Below are positions 25,948 to 35,210 of a stretch of DNA of 64,000 nucleotides, in pieces (position 1 is the stretch's first letter; each line of letters starts with the position of its first letter). The DNA comes from Mycobacterium sp. 1274756.6. GTDB taxonomy: Bacteria > Actinomycetota > Actinomycetes > Mycobacteriales > Mycobacteriaceae. The notes under the pieces were generated by a model, which was given only the letters and a program-made list of their open reading frames with translations, did no database searches and was not told the DNA's origin. The DNA lies in contig NZ_LZLJ01000048.1 of NCBI RefSeq assembly GCF_001668625.1, forward strand, positions 1 through 64,000. The letters are read 5' to 3'. The position numbers and the translations under genes were made by a program.

Positions 25948-27216
25948 GTGCGCGCCTGGATTGTGTGGTCGACCGGGCTGATCGCCTACATCGTGGCCGT
26001 GCTCAACCGCACCACGTTCGGGGTGTCGGGTCTGGACGCCGCCGACCGGTTCGCCGTCAGCCCCGGGGTGTTGTCGTGGTTCGTGGTGCTGCAGGTGATC
26101 GTCTACGCCGCCATGCAGATCCCCGCCGGGGTGCTGCTGGACCACTTCGGACCGCGGCGGATGATCGCCTCCGGCGCCGCGGTGATGGCCGTCGGCCAGC
26201 TGGTGATGGGCGTCACCGGATCACTGCCGGTGGCTATCAGCGCCTATGCGTTGGTCGGGTTCGGCGATGCGTTGACCTTCATCGCCGTCATCCGGCTGAT
26301 CCCCAACTGGTTCCGCTCGTCCCGGGCGCCGCTGATCACCCAGCTGACCGCGTTGTGCGGCCAGACCGGACAGATCCTGTCCGCGGTGCCCTTCCTGGCG
26401 CTGCTGCTGCACTCCGGCTGGACCGTCGCCTACGTCTCGGTGGCGGCGCTGAGCGTCGTGGCCTTGGCGCTGACGTTGGCCCTGGTCCGCGACACCCCGC
26501 ACGGACACGAGACGCACGCCGAGGCACCGCGGCTGCGCGAGCGGCTGGCCGCGGTGCCCACGGTGCTGGCTCGCCCGGGCACCCGGTTGGGGTTCTTCAC
26601 CCACATGGGCACCCAGTTCCCGTTGACCGTCTTCGTCCTGATGTGGGGTGTGCCGTATCTGACGAAGGCGCAAGGCCTCTCGCGCAGCAACGCCAGTGCG
26701 CTGCTCACCTTGTCGGTGCTGGTGTTCATCGTCACCGGGGTGCTGGTCGGGTTGTTCAGCGGACGCCACCCGTCGGCCCGGCCGCGGCTGGTTATGGGCA
26801 CCGTCGCCGGATGTGCGCTGATGTGGGCGACGGTGCTGGCACTGCCGGCCCGCTCACCCGGCTGGCTGCTGGTGGCGCTGGTGGTGGTGATCTCGGCGGC
26901 GCAACCGGTGTCGTTGCTCGCCTTCGATTTCGCCCGCGACTTCAACCCGCCGGCCTCGCTGGGCACCGCGCAGGGCACGGTCAACATGGGCGGCTTCCTG
27001 GCGTCCCTGCTGGTGATGCAACTGATGGGGCTGATCATCGGGGCCGGGGACGCCTGGTCCTTCGAGGCGTTCCGGGCGGCCTGGCTCACCCAGTACCTCA
27101 TCTGGGCGATCGCCGCGGTGGGGGTCGCGCTCAACGCCCGCAAGGTCCGCAGGGACGGACCGGACCGGGCGGCGCCGGGTCTCGGGCTACCCGTCACGCC
27201 CCAGAAAACCCGGTAA
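25948..27216 (+). CDS. MFS transporter
   Basis: A 422-residue protein with twelve hydrophobic segments and the MFS loop signature DHFGPRRMI between helices 2 and 3. The family resembles the nitrate/oxalate/sugar-phosphate type with a VLNRTTFGVSGLDA first loop. It is divergent from the ATP-grasp gene across 161 bp. The GTG at 25948 is preceded by CACAAT at 25935-25940, giving a likely leaderless start, and lacks a ribosome binding site. Substrate unknown; because of the shared divergent promoter region it may move the substrate or product of the ATP-grasp module (inference). Confidence 0.85.
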   Translation: MRAWIVWSTGLIAYIVAVLNRTTFGVSGLDAADRFAVSPGVLSWFVVLQVIVYAAMQIPAGVLLDHFGPRRMIASGAAVMAVGQLVMGVTGSLPVAISAYALVGFGDALTFIAVIRLIPNWFRSSRAPLITQLTALCGQTGQILSAVPFLALLLHSGWTVAYVSVAALSVVALALTLALVRDTPHGHETHAEAPRLRERLAAVPTVLARPGTRLGFFTHMGTQFPLTVFVLMWGVPYLTKAQGLSRSNASALLTLSVLVFIVTGVLVGLFSGRHPSARPRLVMGTVAGCALMWATVLALPARSPGWLLVALVVVISAAQPVSLLAFDFARDFNPPASLGTAQGTVNMGGFLASLLVMQLMGLIIGAGDAWSFEAFRAAWLTQYLIWAIAAVGVALNARKVRRDGPDRAAPGLGLPVTPQKTR

Positions 27217-27223
27217 AAATATC

Positions 27224-27240
27224 CGGTACCAGGGGTACCG
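27224..27240 (+). promoter_or_regulatory. Inverted repeat over the -10 of the next gene
   Basis: CGGTACC-AGG-GGTACCG is a perfect 7+3+7 inverted repeat. Its right arm holds TACCGT (27235-27240), a -10-like hexamer eight bases before the ATG at 27249. A dimeric regulator could bind here. Confidence 0.45.
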
Positions 27241-27248
27241 TGGGAGCT

Positions 27249-28121
27249 ATGTCCGCACTCGTGCCCCCGGCCAACGGCCGACGGCCGGCTGGGCCGATCA
27301 AGGTGCGCCGAATCCACTTCCGCTACGACGCTCCGCCGTTGGACCGCCATTACGTCCAGGGGGACCTGGTGCTGAGCCACGTGGTGGCGGTGTTGTCGGC
27401 CCTGTTTCCCGAGGGCGAGGACTTCTTCGTGCGGTCGGTGCGCTATTTCGCGGACCGGATCAGCGATCCCGAGTTGAGCACGGCGATCGCCGGCTTCACC
27501 GGACAAGAGGTCACCCACGGCCGCCAGCACCGGGAGCTCAACGACCGGCTGCAGCAGCTGGGTTATCCCACCCGTCGGGTCGACCGGCGCACCAAGAACG
27601 GGTTGGCCCGCCTCGAACGGTGGACCGGCCCGCGCTACCGGCTGGCGGTGACCGCCGCCCTGGAGCACTACACGGCCACGCTCGCCGAAACCCTGCTCTC
27701 CGATCCCGTCGCCCGTGAGGCGCTCGGCGACAGCGAGGTCCGGTCGGTGCTGCTGTGGCATGCGCTGGAGGAGTCCGAGCACAAGGCGGTCGCGTTCGAC
27801 ACCTACCGCGCCGTCGGCGGGACCGAACGCATGCGAATCCTCGCGATGGTGATCACCAGCTGCACGTTCCTCGGGGTGGTGGTCCTGAACACCACCCTGT
27901 CGGTGCTCGCCGACCGGGCCGCCTATCATCCGGTCCGGCTGCTCAGAAGCATTGCTGCGCTGCGTCATTCACCGTTCATCACCCGCTCGGTGCTGCGTCG
28001 GCTGCGCGACTACCTGCGGGTCGGGTTTCATCCCGACGACAACGACAACTCCGCGTTGCTCGCCGAATGGGTGCGCCGGCTGTTCGGCGAGCATGGGTCA
28101 TTGACCGACCGGCTCGCCTGA
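27249..28121 (+). CDS. Metal-dependent hydrolase-like protein (PF10118 type)
   Basis: A 290-residue helical protein. It resembles the predicted metal-dependent hydrolase family PF10118, common in mycobacteria and pseudomonads. Repeated Glu/His pairs QEVTHGRQH, LEHYTATL and EESEHKAVAFD look like ligands of a di-metal site in a helical bundle, more like ferritin-type diiron proteins than classic hydrolases. A hydrophobic segment occurs around residues 196-212. No experimental function is known to me. Likely leaderless from ATG 27249 with an inverted repeat over the -10. Ends 26 bases before the convergent GntR regulator. Confidence 0.75.
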   Translation: MSALVPPANGRRPAGPIKVRRIHFRYDAPPLDRHYVQGDLVLSHVVAVLSALFPEGEDFFVRSVRYFADRISDPELSTAIAGFTGQEVTHGRQHRELNDRLQQLGYPTRRVDRRTKNGLARLERWTGPRYRLAVTAALEHYTATLAETLLSDPVAREALGDSEVRSVLLWHALEESEHKAVAFDTYRAVGGTERMRILAMVITSCTFLGVVVLNTTLSVLADRAAYHPVRLLRSIAALRHSPFITRSVLRRLRDYLRVGFHPDDNDNSALLAEWVRRLFGEHGSLTDRLA

Positions 28122-28146
28122 GCGGCACGGAGGAACCGCTCGGCGG

Positions 28147-28830
28147 TCAACCGCCGGCGCCGGGATGCAGCACGCCGTGGGCGCGCAGGTGGGCGATCAT
28201 CGGTTCCGCGCCGGCGGCGAGATGTTCGGCCATCGCCGTGCGGGCGCCCTCGCGGTCGCGCCGGCCCAGTGCCGCCAGGATCTGCCGGTGGTGGTGCTTC
28301 GATGTCGTCGGCCAGCCCGCGACCAGGGGGAACACCGACTCGGGGGCGTAGCGGGTGATCTGCGACATCAGCTGGGCCAGTTTGGGGGAACCGGCGGCCA
28401 CGTTGATGAGGCGGTGGAACTCGTGGTTGAGCCGGACCGCGGCCGGGTCGTCGCCGCGGCGGTAGGCCTGCTCCAGCTGGGCCTGCACCCGGTGGAGCTC
28501 GTCGAGTCGGTCCTCGTCGATGCCGTCGGCCGCGCGGGCGGCCAGTTCGCCGCCGATGTGGGCCTGCACCGCCGAGACGTCACTGATGTCGCGGTCGGTG
28601 AGCGGCAAGACCACGAAGCCGCGATGCGGCTGCTGGTCGAGCAGGCCCTCGGCGCGCAGGCCCACCAACGCTTCGCGCACCGGGGTCACGCTGATCCCCA
28701 GATCGGCGGCCAGCTGATCCAGTCGCACAAACGATCCCGCGGGGTAGCTGCCGTCGAAGATGCGGCTGCGCACGTAGTGGGCCACCTGCTCGGAGAGCTG
28801 GGAGCGGGGTGGAAACTCCGCGCTGGTCAC
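28147..28830 (-). CDS. GntR-family regulator (FadR/FCD subfamily)
   Basis: A 227-residue protein with an N-terminal winged helix (about 10-75; LAADLGISVTPVREALVGL is the recognition-helix pattern) and a C-terminal all-helical FCD ligand domain with His-bearing motifs NHEFHRLI and SKHHHRQIL. FCD regulators sense acids or acyl-CoAs. The GTG at 28830 is two bases after the acyl-CoA dehydrogenase stop, so it is translationally coupled and probably regulates that operon. Ligand unknown. Confidence 0.88.
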   Translation of the reverse strand: MTSAEFPPRSQLSEQVAHYVRSRIFDGSYPAGSFVRLDQLAADLGISVTPVREALVGLRAEGLLDQQPHRGFVVLPLTDRDISDVSAVQAHIGGELAARAADGIDEDRLDELHRVQAQLEQAYRRGDDPAAVRLNHEFHRLINVAAGSPKLAQLMSQITRYAPESVFPLVAGWPTTSKHHHRQILAALGRRDREGARTAMAEHLAAGAEPMIAHLRAHGVLHPGAGG

Positions 28831-28832
28831 CG

Positions 28833-30026
28833 TCAGACCCGGTAGTCGGCGAGCAGCCGCTTGCTGATGATCTGCTTCTGGATCTCGCTGGTGCCCTCGC
28901 CGATCAGCAGGAACGGCGCGTCGCGCATCAATCGTTCGATCTCGTACTCCTTGGAGTAGCCGTAGCCGCCGTGGATGCGGAAGCTCTGCTGGGTGACTTC
29001 CGCGCAGTACTCGCTGGCCAGGTATTTGGCCATGCCCGCGGCGACATCGTTGCGCTCGCCGGAGTCCTTGAGCCGGGCGGCGTTGACCATCATCAGGTGG
29101 GCGGCTTCGACTTTGGTGGCCATCTCGGCGAGCCGGAAGGCGATGGCCTGATGTTCGGCGATCGGTTTGCCGAAGGTCTCGCGCTGCTGGGCGTAGCGCA
29201 CCGCGAGTTCGAAGGCGCGAACCCCGAGGCCGCAGGCGCGGGCCGCGACGTTGACCCGGCCGACCTCGATGCCGTCCATCATCTGGAAGAACCCGCGCCC
29301 CGGCTGGCCGCCCAGCACGTCGTCGGCGGCGGCGCGATAGCCGTCGAAGATCAGCTCGGTGGTGTCGATGCCCTTGTAGCCCAGCTTGTCGATCGTGCCG
29401 GGGATGACCACGCCGGGCAGGACTTCCCCGAAGCCGGTGGGCTTTTCGACCAGGAAGGCGGTGAGGTTGCGGTGCGGTTTCTCCGCGCCCTCGTCGGTGC
29501 GCACCAGCACGGCCACCAGCGTGGAACTGCCGCCGTTGGTCAGCCACATCTTCTGGCCGTTGATGGTGTAGTCGCCGTCGTCGCCGCGGGTGGCGTGGGT
29601 GCGGATGGCGGCGACGTCGGAGCCCAGTTCGGGTTCGGACATCGAGAAGGCGCCGCGGGTCTCGCCGGTGGCCATCCGCGGCAGGAACCGCTGCTTCTGG
29701 CTGTCGGTGCCGTGCTGGCGCAGCATGTAGGCGACGATGAAGTGGGTGTTGAGCACCCCGGAGATGCTCATCCAGCCGCGGGCCAGCTCCTCCACGCACA
29801 GCGCGTAGGTCAGCAGCGACTCCCCCAGCCCGCCATAGGATTCCGGGATCATCAACCCGAACAGCCCCATCTGCCGCATGGTGTCGACGAGGGGTTGCGG
29901 ATAGGTGTCGGTGCGCTCGAACTCCGGCGCGTTGGGGATGACCTCCTTGTCGACGAAACGGCGCACCGTGGCGATGATGTCGCTCTGCTCGTCGGTGAGC
30001 CCGAGGGTCTGCGCGAGCCTGGTCAT
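28833..30026 (-). CDS. Acyl-CoA dehydrogenase
   Basis: A 397-residue flavoenzyme with the full acyl-CoA dehydrogenase plan. It has the N-terminal helical domain, the beta-domain motif AFSMSEPELGSD, and a C-terminal helical domain with RIHGGYGYSKEYEIERLMRD. LIGEGTSEIQ carries the catalytic Glu. It introduces a 2,3-double bond into an acyl-CoA, passing electrons to ETF. ATG at 30026 has GAAGGGA upstream. It forms a leftward run with the thiolase and short-chain reductase upstream (35-bp gap) and GntR downstream. Chain-length specificity unknown. Confidence 0.92.
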   Translation of the reverse strand: MTRLAQTLGLTDEQSDIIATVRRFVDKEVIPNAPEFERTDTYPQPLVDTMRQMGLFGLMIPESYGGLGESLLTYALCVEELARGWMSISGVLNTHFIVAYMLRQHGTDSQKQRFLPRMATGETRGAFSMSEPELGSDVAAIRTHATRGDDGDYTINGQKMWLTNGGSSTLVAVLVRTDEGAEKPHRNLTAFLVEKPTGFGEVLPGVVIPGTIDKLGYKGIDTTELIFDGYRAAADDVLGGQPGRGFFQMMDGIEVGRVNVAARACGLGVRAFELAVRYAQQRETFGKPIAEHQAIAFRLAEMATKVEAAHLMMVNAARLKDSGERNDVAAGMAKYLASEYCAEVTQQSFRIHGGYGYSKEYEIERLMRDAPFLLIGEGTSEIQKQIISKRLLADYRV

Positions 30027-30061
30027 GGTCGTCCCTTCGTTGTGTGGTCCACCCGGGCCGG

Positions 30062-31288
30062 TCAGCCGGCCCGCTCGAACACCGCCGCCAAGCCCTGCCC
30101 GCCGCCGATGCACATGGTCACCAGGCCGTAGCGGGCGTCGCGGCGCCCGAGTTCGCGGGCCAGGGTGCCCACCATCCGCGCGCCGGTCGCACCGACCGGG
30201 TGACCCAGTGAGATCCCGGAGCCGTGCACGTTGGTGCGCTGCCGGTCGCCGTCGTCGAAGCCCCACTCGGCCATCACGGCGAGGGCTTGGGCCGCGAAAG
30301 CCTCGTTGAGTTCGATCAGGTCGAGGTCAGCCAGCCGCAGGCCGGCCCGGCGCAGCGCGACCTCGGTGGCCGGGACCGGGCCGATGCCCATGATCTCGGG
30401 AGCGACCCCGGCCACACCCCAGGACACCGGCGCCACCAGCGGGCGCAGCCCCAGTTCGTCGGCGCGGGCGCGGGTGGTCACCACGCACAGCGCCGCGGCG
30501 TCGTTCTGGCCGCTGGCATTGCCCGCGGTGACGGTGGCGTCGGGGTCCTGCCGGCCCAGCACCGGGCGCAGCCGCCCCAGGGTGTCCATCGTGGTGTCGG
30601 CGCGGGGGTGCTCGTCGGTGTCGACCACGCGGTCGCCGTCGCGCGCGCTCACCGGGGCCGGGATGATCTCCTCGGCGAAGACCCCGGTGCGCTGGGCGGT
30701 GGTCGCCCGCTGGTGGGAGGTCACCGCGAGTTCGTCCTGCGCTGCCCGGGAGAGGGAGTAGCGGCGGCGCAGGTTCTCCGCGGTCTCGAGCATTCCGCCG
30801 GGGACCGGGTGGTTCCGGCCGCCGGCCGTCAGTCGGCCGCGCACCAGCCCGTCGTGGACGGTGACGCCGGTTCGGCCCGCGCCCCACCGCATGTCGGTGG
30901 AGTAGAACGGCACGTTGCTCATGCTCTCGGTGCCGCCGGCGACGACGAGGTCGGCGTCGCCGGCACCGACCTGCAGGCAGGCCTGGATGATCGCCTGCAG
31001 CCCCGAGCCGCAGCGCCGGTCGACCTGCATTCCCGGCACGGTCACCGGCAGTCCCGCATCCAGCGCCACCACCCGCCCGATAGCCGGGGCGTCGCTGCTG
31101 GGATAGCAGTGCCCGAGGACCACGTCGTCGATCGCGTCGGCCGGGATCGCGGTGCGCTCGAGCAGCCCGCGCAGCGCCGTGACCGCCAGGTCGACCGCGG
31201 TCAGCGCGGCGAACACCCCGCCGTAGCGGCCGATCGGGGTCCGTACCGGCGAGCAGATGACGACCTCGCGCCGCGCCGGGTGGTTCAC
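30062..31288 (-). CDS. Acetyl-CoA acetyltransferase / 3-ketoacyl-CoA thiolase
   Basis: A 408-residue thiolase. [10 protein letters not shown] has the nucleophile Cys93, [17 protein letters not shown] the active His, and MCIGGGQG the second Cys; NEAFAAQ is also present. It cleaves 3-oxoacyl-CoA or condenses two acetyl-CoA. The GTG start at 31288 overlaps the stop of the upstream short-chain reductase as GTGA, so the two are coupled. Together with the acyl-CoA dehydrogenase this is a partial beta-oxidation set lacking a hydratase. Confidence 0.92.
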   Translation of the reverse strand: MNHPARREVVICSPVRTPIGRYGGVFAALTAVDLAVTALRGLLERTAIPADAIDDVVLGHCYPSSDAPAIGRVVALDAGLPVTVPGMQVDRRCGSGLQAIIQACLQVGAGDADLVVAGGTESMSNVPFYSTDMRWGAGRTGVTVHDGLVRGRLTAGGRNHPVPGGMLETAENLRRRYSLSRAAQDELAVTSHQRATTAQRTGVFAEEIIPAPVSARDGDRVVDTDEHPRADTTMDTLGRLRPVLGRQDPDATVTAGNASGQNDAAALCVVTTRARADELGLRPLVAPVSWGVAGVAPEIMGIGPVPATEVALRRAGLRLADLDLIELNEAFAAQALAVMAEWGFDDGDRQRTNVHGSGISLGHPVGATGARMVGTLARELGRRDARYGLVTMCIGGGQGLAAVFERAG

Positions 31289-32022
31289 ATGAACCGCCCG
31301 CCGGTGACGTCGAGCACCGTGCCGGTCATGTAGGAGGACAGGTCGGAGGCCAAAAACAGCGCCACACCGGCCACCTCGTCGGGTTCGCCGGCACGCCCCA
31401 TCGGAACCTCCGCGAGCTTGGCGTCCCAGATGCGTTGCGGCATCGCCTCGGTCATCGCCGAGCGGATCAGCCCCGGCGCGATGGCGTTGACCCGCACCCC
31501 GTGGTGGGCGAGCTCCTTGGCCGCGGCTTTGGTCATGCCCACGATGCCGGCCTTGGCGGCCGAATAGTTGGTCTGCCCCACCAGGCCGACCTTGCCCGAC
31601 AGCGAGGACATGTTGACGATGGCGCCGCGCTTGGCCTCGCGCATGACCGCCGCTGCGGCGCGAAGTCCATGCCAGGTGCCCTTGAGGTGAACCGCGATGA
31701 CATCGTCGAACTGCTCTTCGGTCATCGTGCGCAAGGTGGCGTCACGGGTGATCCCGGCGTTGTTGACCATGATGTCGAGGGCGCCGAAGCGTTCGACGGT
31801 GGTGCTGACCAGATGCTCGACATCGGTTGCGCGGGTGACGTCGCAGGCGAGTGCGGCGGCGACCTCGGTCCCGAGTTCGCGGGCGGCCTGCTCGGCCTGC
31901 GCGAGGTCGAGGTCGGCGAGGACGACCCGGGCGCCCTCGCTGACGAACCGCTGGGCGATCGCCAGTCCGAGGCCTTGCGCACCGCCGGTGATCACCGCGG
32001 TCCGATCGGTCAGCAACGCCAT
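31285..32022 (-). CDS. FabG-like short-chain dehydrogenase/reductase (3-oxoacyl reductase or 3-hydroxyacyl-CoA dehydrogenase)
   Basis: A 245-residue classical short-chain dehydrogenase. It has TGGAQGLG cofactor loop (residues 12-19), NNAG at 87-90, and catalytic Ser140, Tyr153 and Lys157 in YSAAK. The C-terminus [15 protein letters not shown] is typical of FabG-type reductases. The coupled thiolase gene suggests a role on 3-hydroxy/3-oxoacyl-CoA. ATG at 32022 has GAGG upstream. First gene of the leftward operon; 135 bp separate it from a divergent acyl-CoA dehydrogenase, with an AT-rich CATATACGATC patch in between that can serve promoters both ways. Confidence 0.9.
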   Translation of the reverse strand: MALLTDRTAVITGGAQGLGLAIAQRFVSEGARVVLADLDLAQAEQAARELGTEVAAALACDVTRATDVEHLVSTTVERFGALDIMVNNAGITRDATLRTMTEEQFDDVIAVHLKGTWHGLRAAAAVMREAKRGAIVNMSSLSGKVGLVGQTNYSAAKAGIVGMTKAAAKELAHHGVRVNAIAPGLIRSAMTEAMPQRIWDAKLAEVPMGRAGEPDEVAGVALFLASDLSSYMTGTVLDVTGGRFM

Positions 32023-32157
32023 CTTGCACCGCCTCTCTCGCGTCCTCCCTCCGCATCCTATTTCATATACGATCTGCGTCGGCGAGGCCGGGCTCGTCTC
32101 CGGCCGGTCGCTCCGAACGCACCGAGGATGGTCCGCCACGAAAGAGGGTGTCAGCCG

Positions 32158-33333
<1,176 letters not shown>

Positions 33334-33345
33334 ACAACCCCCGCG

Positions 33346-33918
33346 CTACGCGGCGGCCTTCCTGGCCCGCCAGCGTTGCCGCGTCCCGGACACCGCGACG
33401 TCGATCTGCTCGAAGCCGGCCCCGGACAGCTTGGCGCGCAAGGCCTCCGGTTCCAGGGGGTTGCAGATGTCGCCGAGGTGGATCAACCGGAACGGCAGCG
33501 AGGACAGGCTGTCGCTGCCGGCGAACACCCCGCCGGGCTGCAGCACCCGGTACGCCTCGGCGAGCAGGCGGTCCTGCATCGCCGCGGTCGGGATGTGATG
33601 CAGCATCGTGAAACACACCACCGAGCTGAAGTGGTCGTCGGGCAGACCGGTGGCGGTGCCGTCGGCGTGGCGGATGTCGGCACGGCCGGCGAACCGCTCC
33701 CGCAGCCGCTCGGCCATCGTCTTATCCACTTCGACCGCGGTGAGATCGTCGGCCTGCTCGACCAGCACCCGGGTGGTCGCCCCGTAGCCCGGACCGATCT
33801 CCAAGGTGCGGGGACCCAGTTCGACGCCGGCCAGCGCCCAGGGCAGCAGCGTGTCGCGCACGCCGTCGGCCCAGAATCGGGAGTTGCACAGCCAGCGGTG
33901 CAGCAAATTCATCGCCAT
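33346..33918 (-). CDS. Class I SAM-dependent methyltransferase
   Basis: A 190-residue methyltransferase. Motif I is TLEIGPGYGATTR (about residues 38-50), followed by TAVEVD, HADGTATGLPDDHF and CFTMLHHIP as the later SAM-fold motifs. Small UbiE/Methyltransf_11-type enzyme; acceptor unknown. It ends 12 bases from the convergent acyl-CoA dehydrogenase and is divergent from an AraC regulator across 54 bp, so that regulator may control it. Confidence 0.85.
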   Translation of the reverse strand: MAMNLLHRWLCNSRFWADGVRDTLLPWALAGVELGPRTLEIGPGYGATTRVLVEQADDLTAVEVDKTMAERLRERFAGRADIRHADGTATGLPDDHFSSVVCFTMLHHIPTAAMQDRLLAEAYRVLQPGGVFAGSDSLSSLPFRLIHLGDICNPLEPEALRAKLSGAGFEQIDVAVSGTRQRWRARKAAA

Positions 33919-33972
33919 GACCCCAGGTTAAGACGGCGGGACGGTTGCGTACTTCCGGTATTCTGCCGACTT

Positions 33973-34713
33973 ATGTCGGAAATCAGCCAACGGGCGGCGA
34001 CCGCGTCGGTGGCGGTGGCGGCCGGGGCGCACATCGATCGGCACCGGCACAGCCTGCACCAGTTGGTCTATCCGTCGCGGGGTGCGGTGTCGGTGACCAC
34101 GCCGGCCGGCACCTGGATCACCCCCACCAACCGGGCCATCTGGATTCCGGCCGGTCAGTGGCATCAGCACCGCTTCCACGGCGACACCCAGTTCCACGGC
34201 GTCGCCCTGGATCCGCGCCGCTACCCGGGCGGGCCGGCCGCACCGGCGGTGCTCACCGTCGGGCCGCTGCTGCGCGAGCTCATCATCGCCTGCTCGCAGA
34301 GCAACGACGTCGATTCCGTCGCACACCACCGCATGCTGGCGGTGCTGGTCGACCAACTGCACCGCGCCGAGGCCGGGCGGCAACTGTGGTTGCCGACCCC
34401 GGTCGACGACCGGCTGCGCCGAGCATGCGACCTGGTCGAAGAGAATCTCAGCACCCCGCTGACGCTCCGGCGGCTCGCGCAGCGGGTCGGGGTGGCCGAA
34501 CGGACGCTGAGCCGGCTGTTCCGCGACGAGTTCGCGTTGACCTATCCGCAATGGCGCACCCAGTTGCGGCTGCACCACGCGCTGCTGCTGCTCGCCGAGC
34601 GCCGGGACGTCACCACGGTGGCCGCCCGGTGCGGATGGGCCACGCCGAGCGCGTTCATCGACAGCTACCGTCGCATCATGGGACACACCCCGGGGAAGGC
34701 GGTGACGGGCTGA
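33973..34713 (+). CDS. AraC-family regulator with cupin sensor domain
   Basis: A 246-residue protein. The N-terminal cupin has H-x-H and WHQHRFHG motifs. The C-terminal part has two helix-turn-helix units: LRRLAQRVGVAERTLSRLF and VAARCGWATPSAFIDSYRR, then GHTPGK. Likely leaderless: TATTCT at 33959-33964 is eight bases before the ATG and there is no ribosome binding site. The stop overlaps the start of a lipocalin-like gene (TGATG), so the two are made together. Divergent from a methyltransferase gene. Confidence 0.88.
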   Translation: MSEISQRAATASVAVAAGAHIDRHRHSLHQLVYPSRGAVSVTTPAGTWITPTNRAIWIPAGQWHQHRFHGDTQFHGVALDPRRYPGGPAAPAVLTVGPLLRELIIACSQSNDVDSVAHHRMLAVLVDQLHRAEAGRQLWLPTPVDDRLRRACDLVEENLSTPLTLRRLAQRVGVAERTLSRLFRDEFALTYPQWRTQLRLHHALLLLAERRDVTTVAARCGWATPSAFIDSYRRIMGHTPGKAVTG

Positions 34714-35111
34714 TGGCTCTGGCCGAGGCGGTGCTGGGCGGCTGGCACCTGGAATCGTTCTCGTCGACCGATGCCGAGACCGGCGCGGTGTCGACACCGC
34801 TGGGCGAGGACCCGCAGGGCCTGATCCTCTACACCGCCGACGGGCACATGTCGGCGCAGCTGGCCCGCGACGACGGCAGCGGCTATCTGGCCTACGGCGG
34901 CCGGTTCTCCGTCGACGAGGACACCGCGACGCTGCGCCACGACGTGCAGATGTCCAGCACGCCGGAGCTGTTGGCGGCCCCGCAGTTCCGCCAAGCGCGC
35001 CTCGACGGTGACCGCCTCACGCTGTCGGCGACCATGACCGGCCGGCGCGGGAAGACCAGCCACGCCACGCTGGTGTGGCGCCGGGTCGCCCGGGGCGGCC
35101 CTCGGCGTTAG
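34713..35111 (+). CDS. Small lipocalin-like domain protein
   Basis: A 132-residue protein beginning MALAEAVLGGWHLESFSSTD. The pattern GxWxLxS, then GLILYTADGHMSAQL, then YLAYGGRFSVDED and a C-terminal strand with VWRRV fits the bacterial lipocalin-like domain family (PF13924). It presumably binds a small hydrophobic ligand. It is translationally coupled to the AraC regulator (TGATG overlap). No signal peptide. A link between ligand binding and the regulator is inference. Confidence 0.75.
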   Translation: MALAEAVLGGWHLESFSSTDAETGAVSTPLGEDPQGLILYTADGHMSAQLARDDGSGYLAYGGRFSVDEDTATLRHDVQMSSTPELLAAPQFRQARLDGDRLTLSATMTGRRGKTSHATLVWRRVARGGPRR

Positions 35112-35210
35112 CAGCCCGGTGACCCGCATCGCGCACCGACCTGCGGCCACCGGCCTGTGACCCGAGGCGGTACCGTGCACTGCGAGTTATCACCCGCACT
35201 TGGAGGCACG

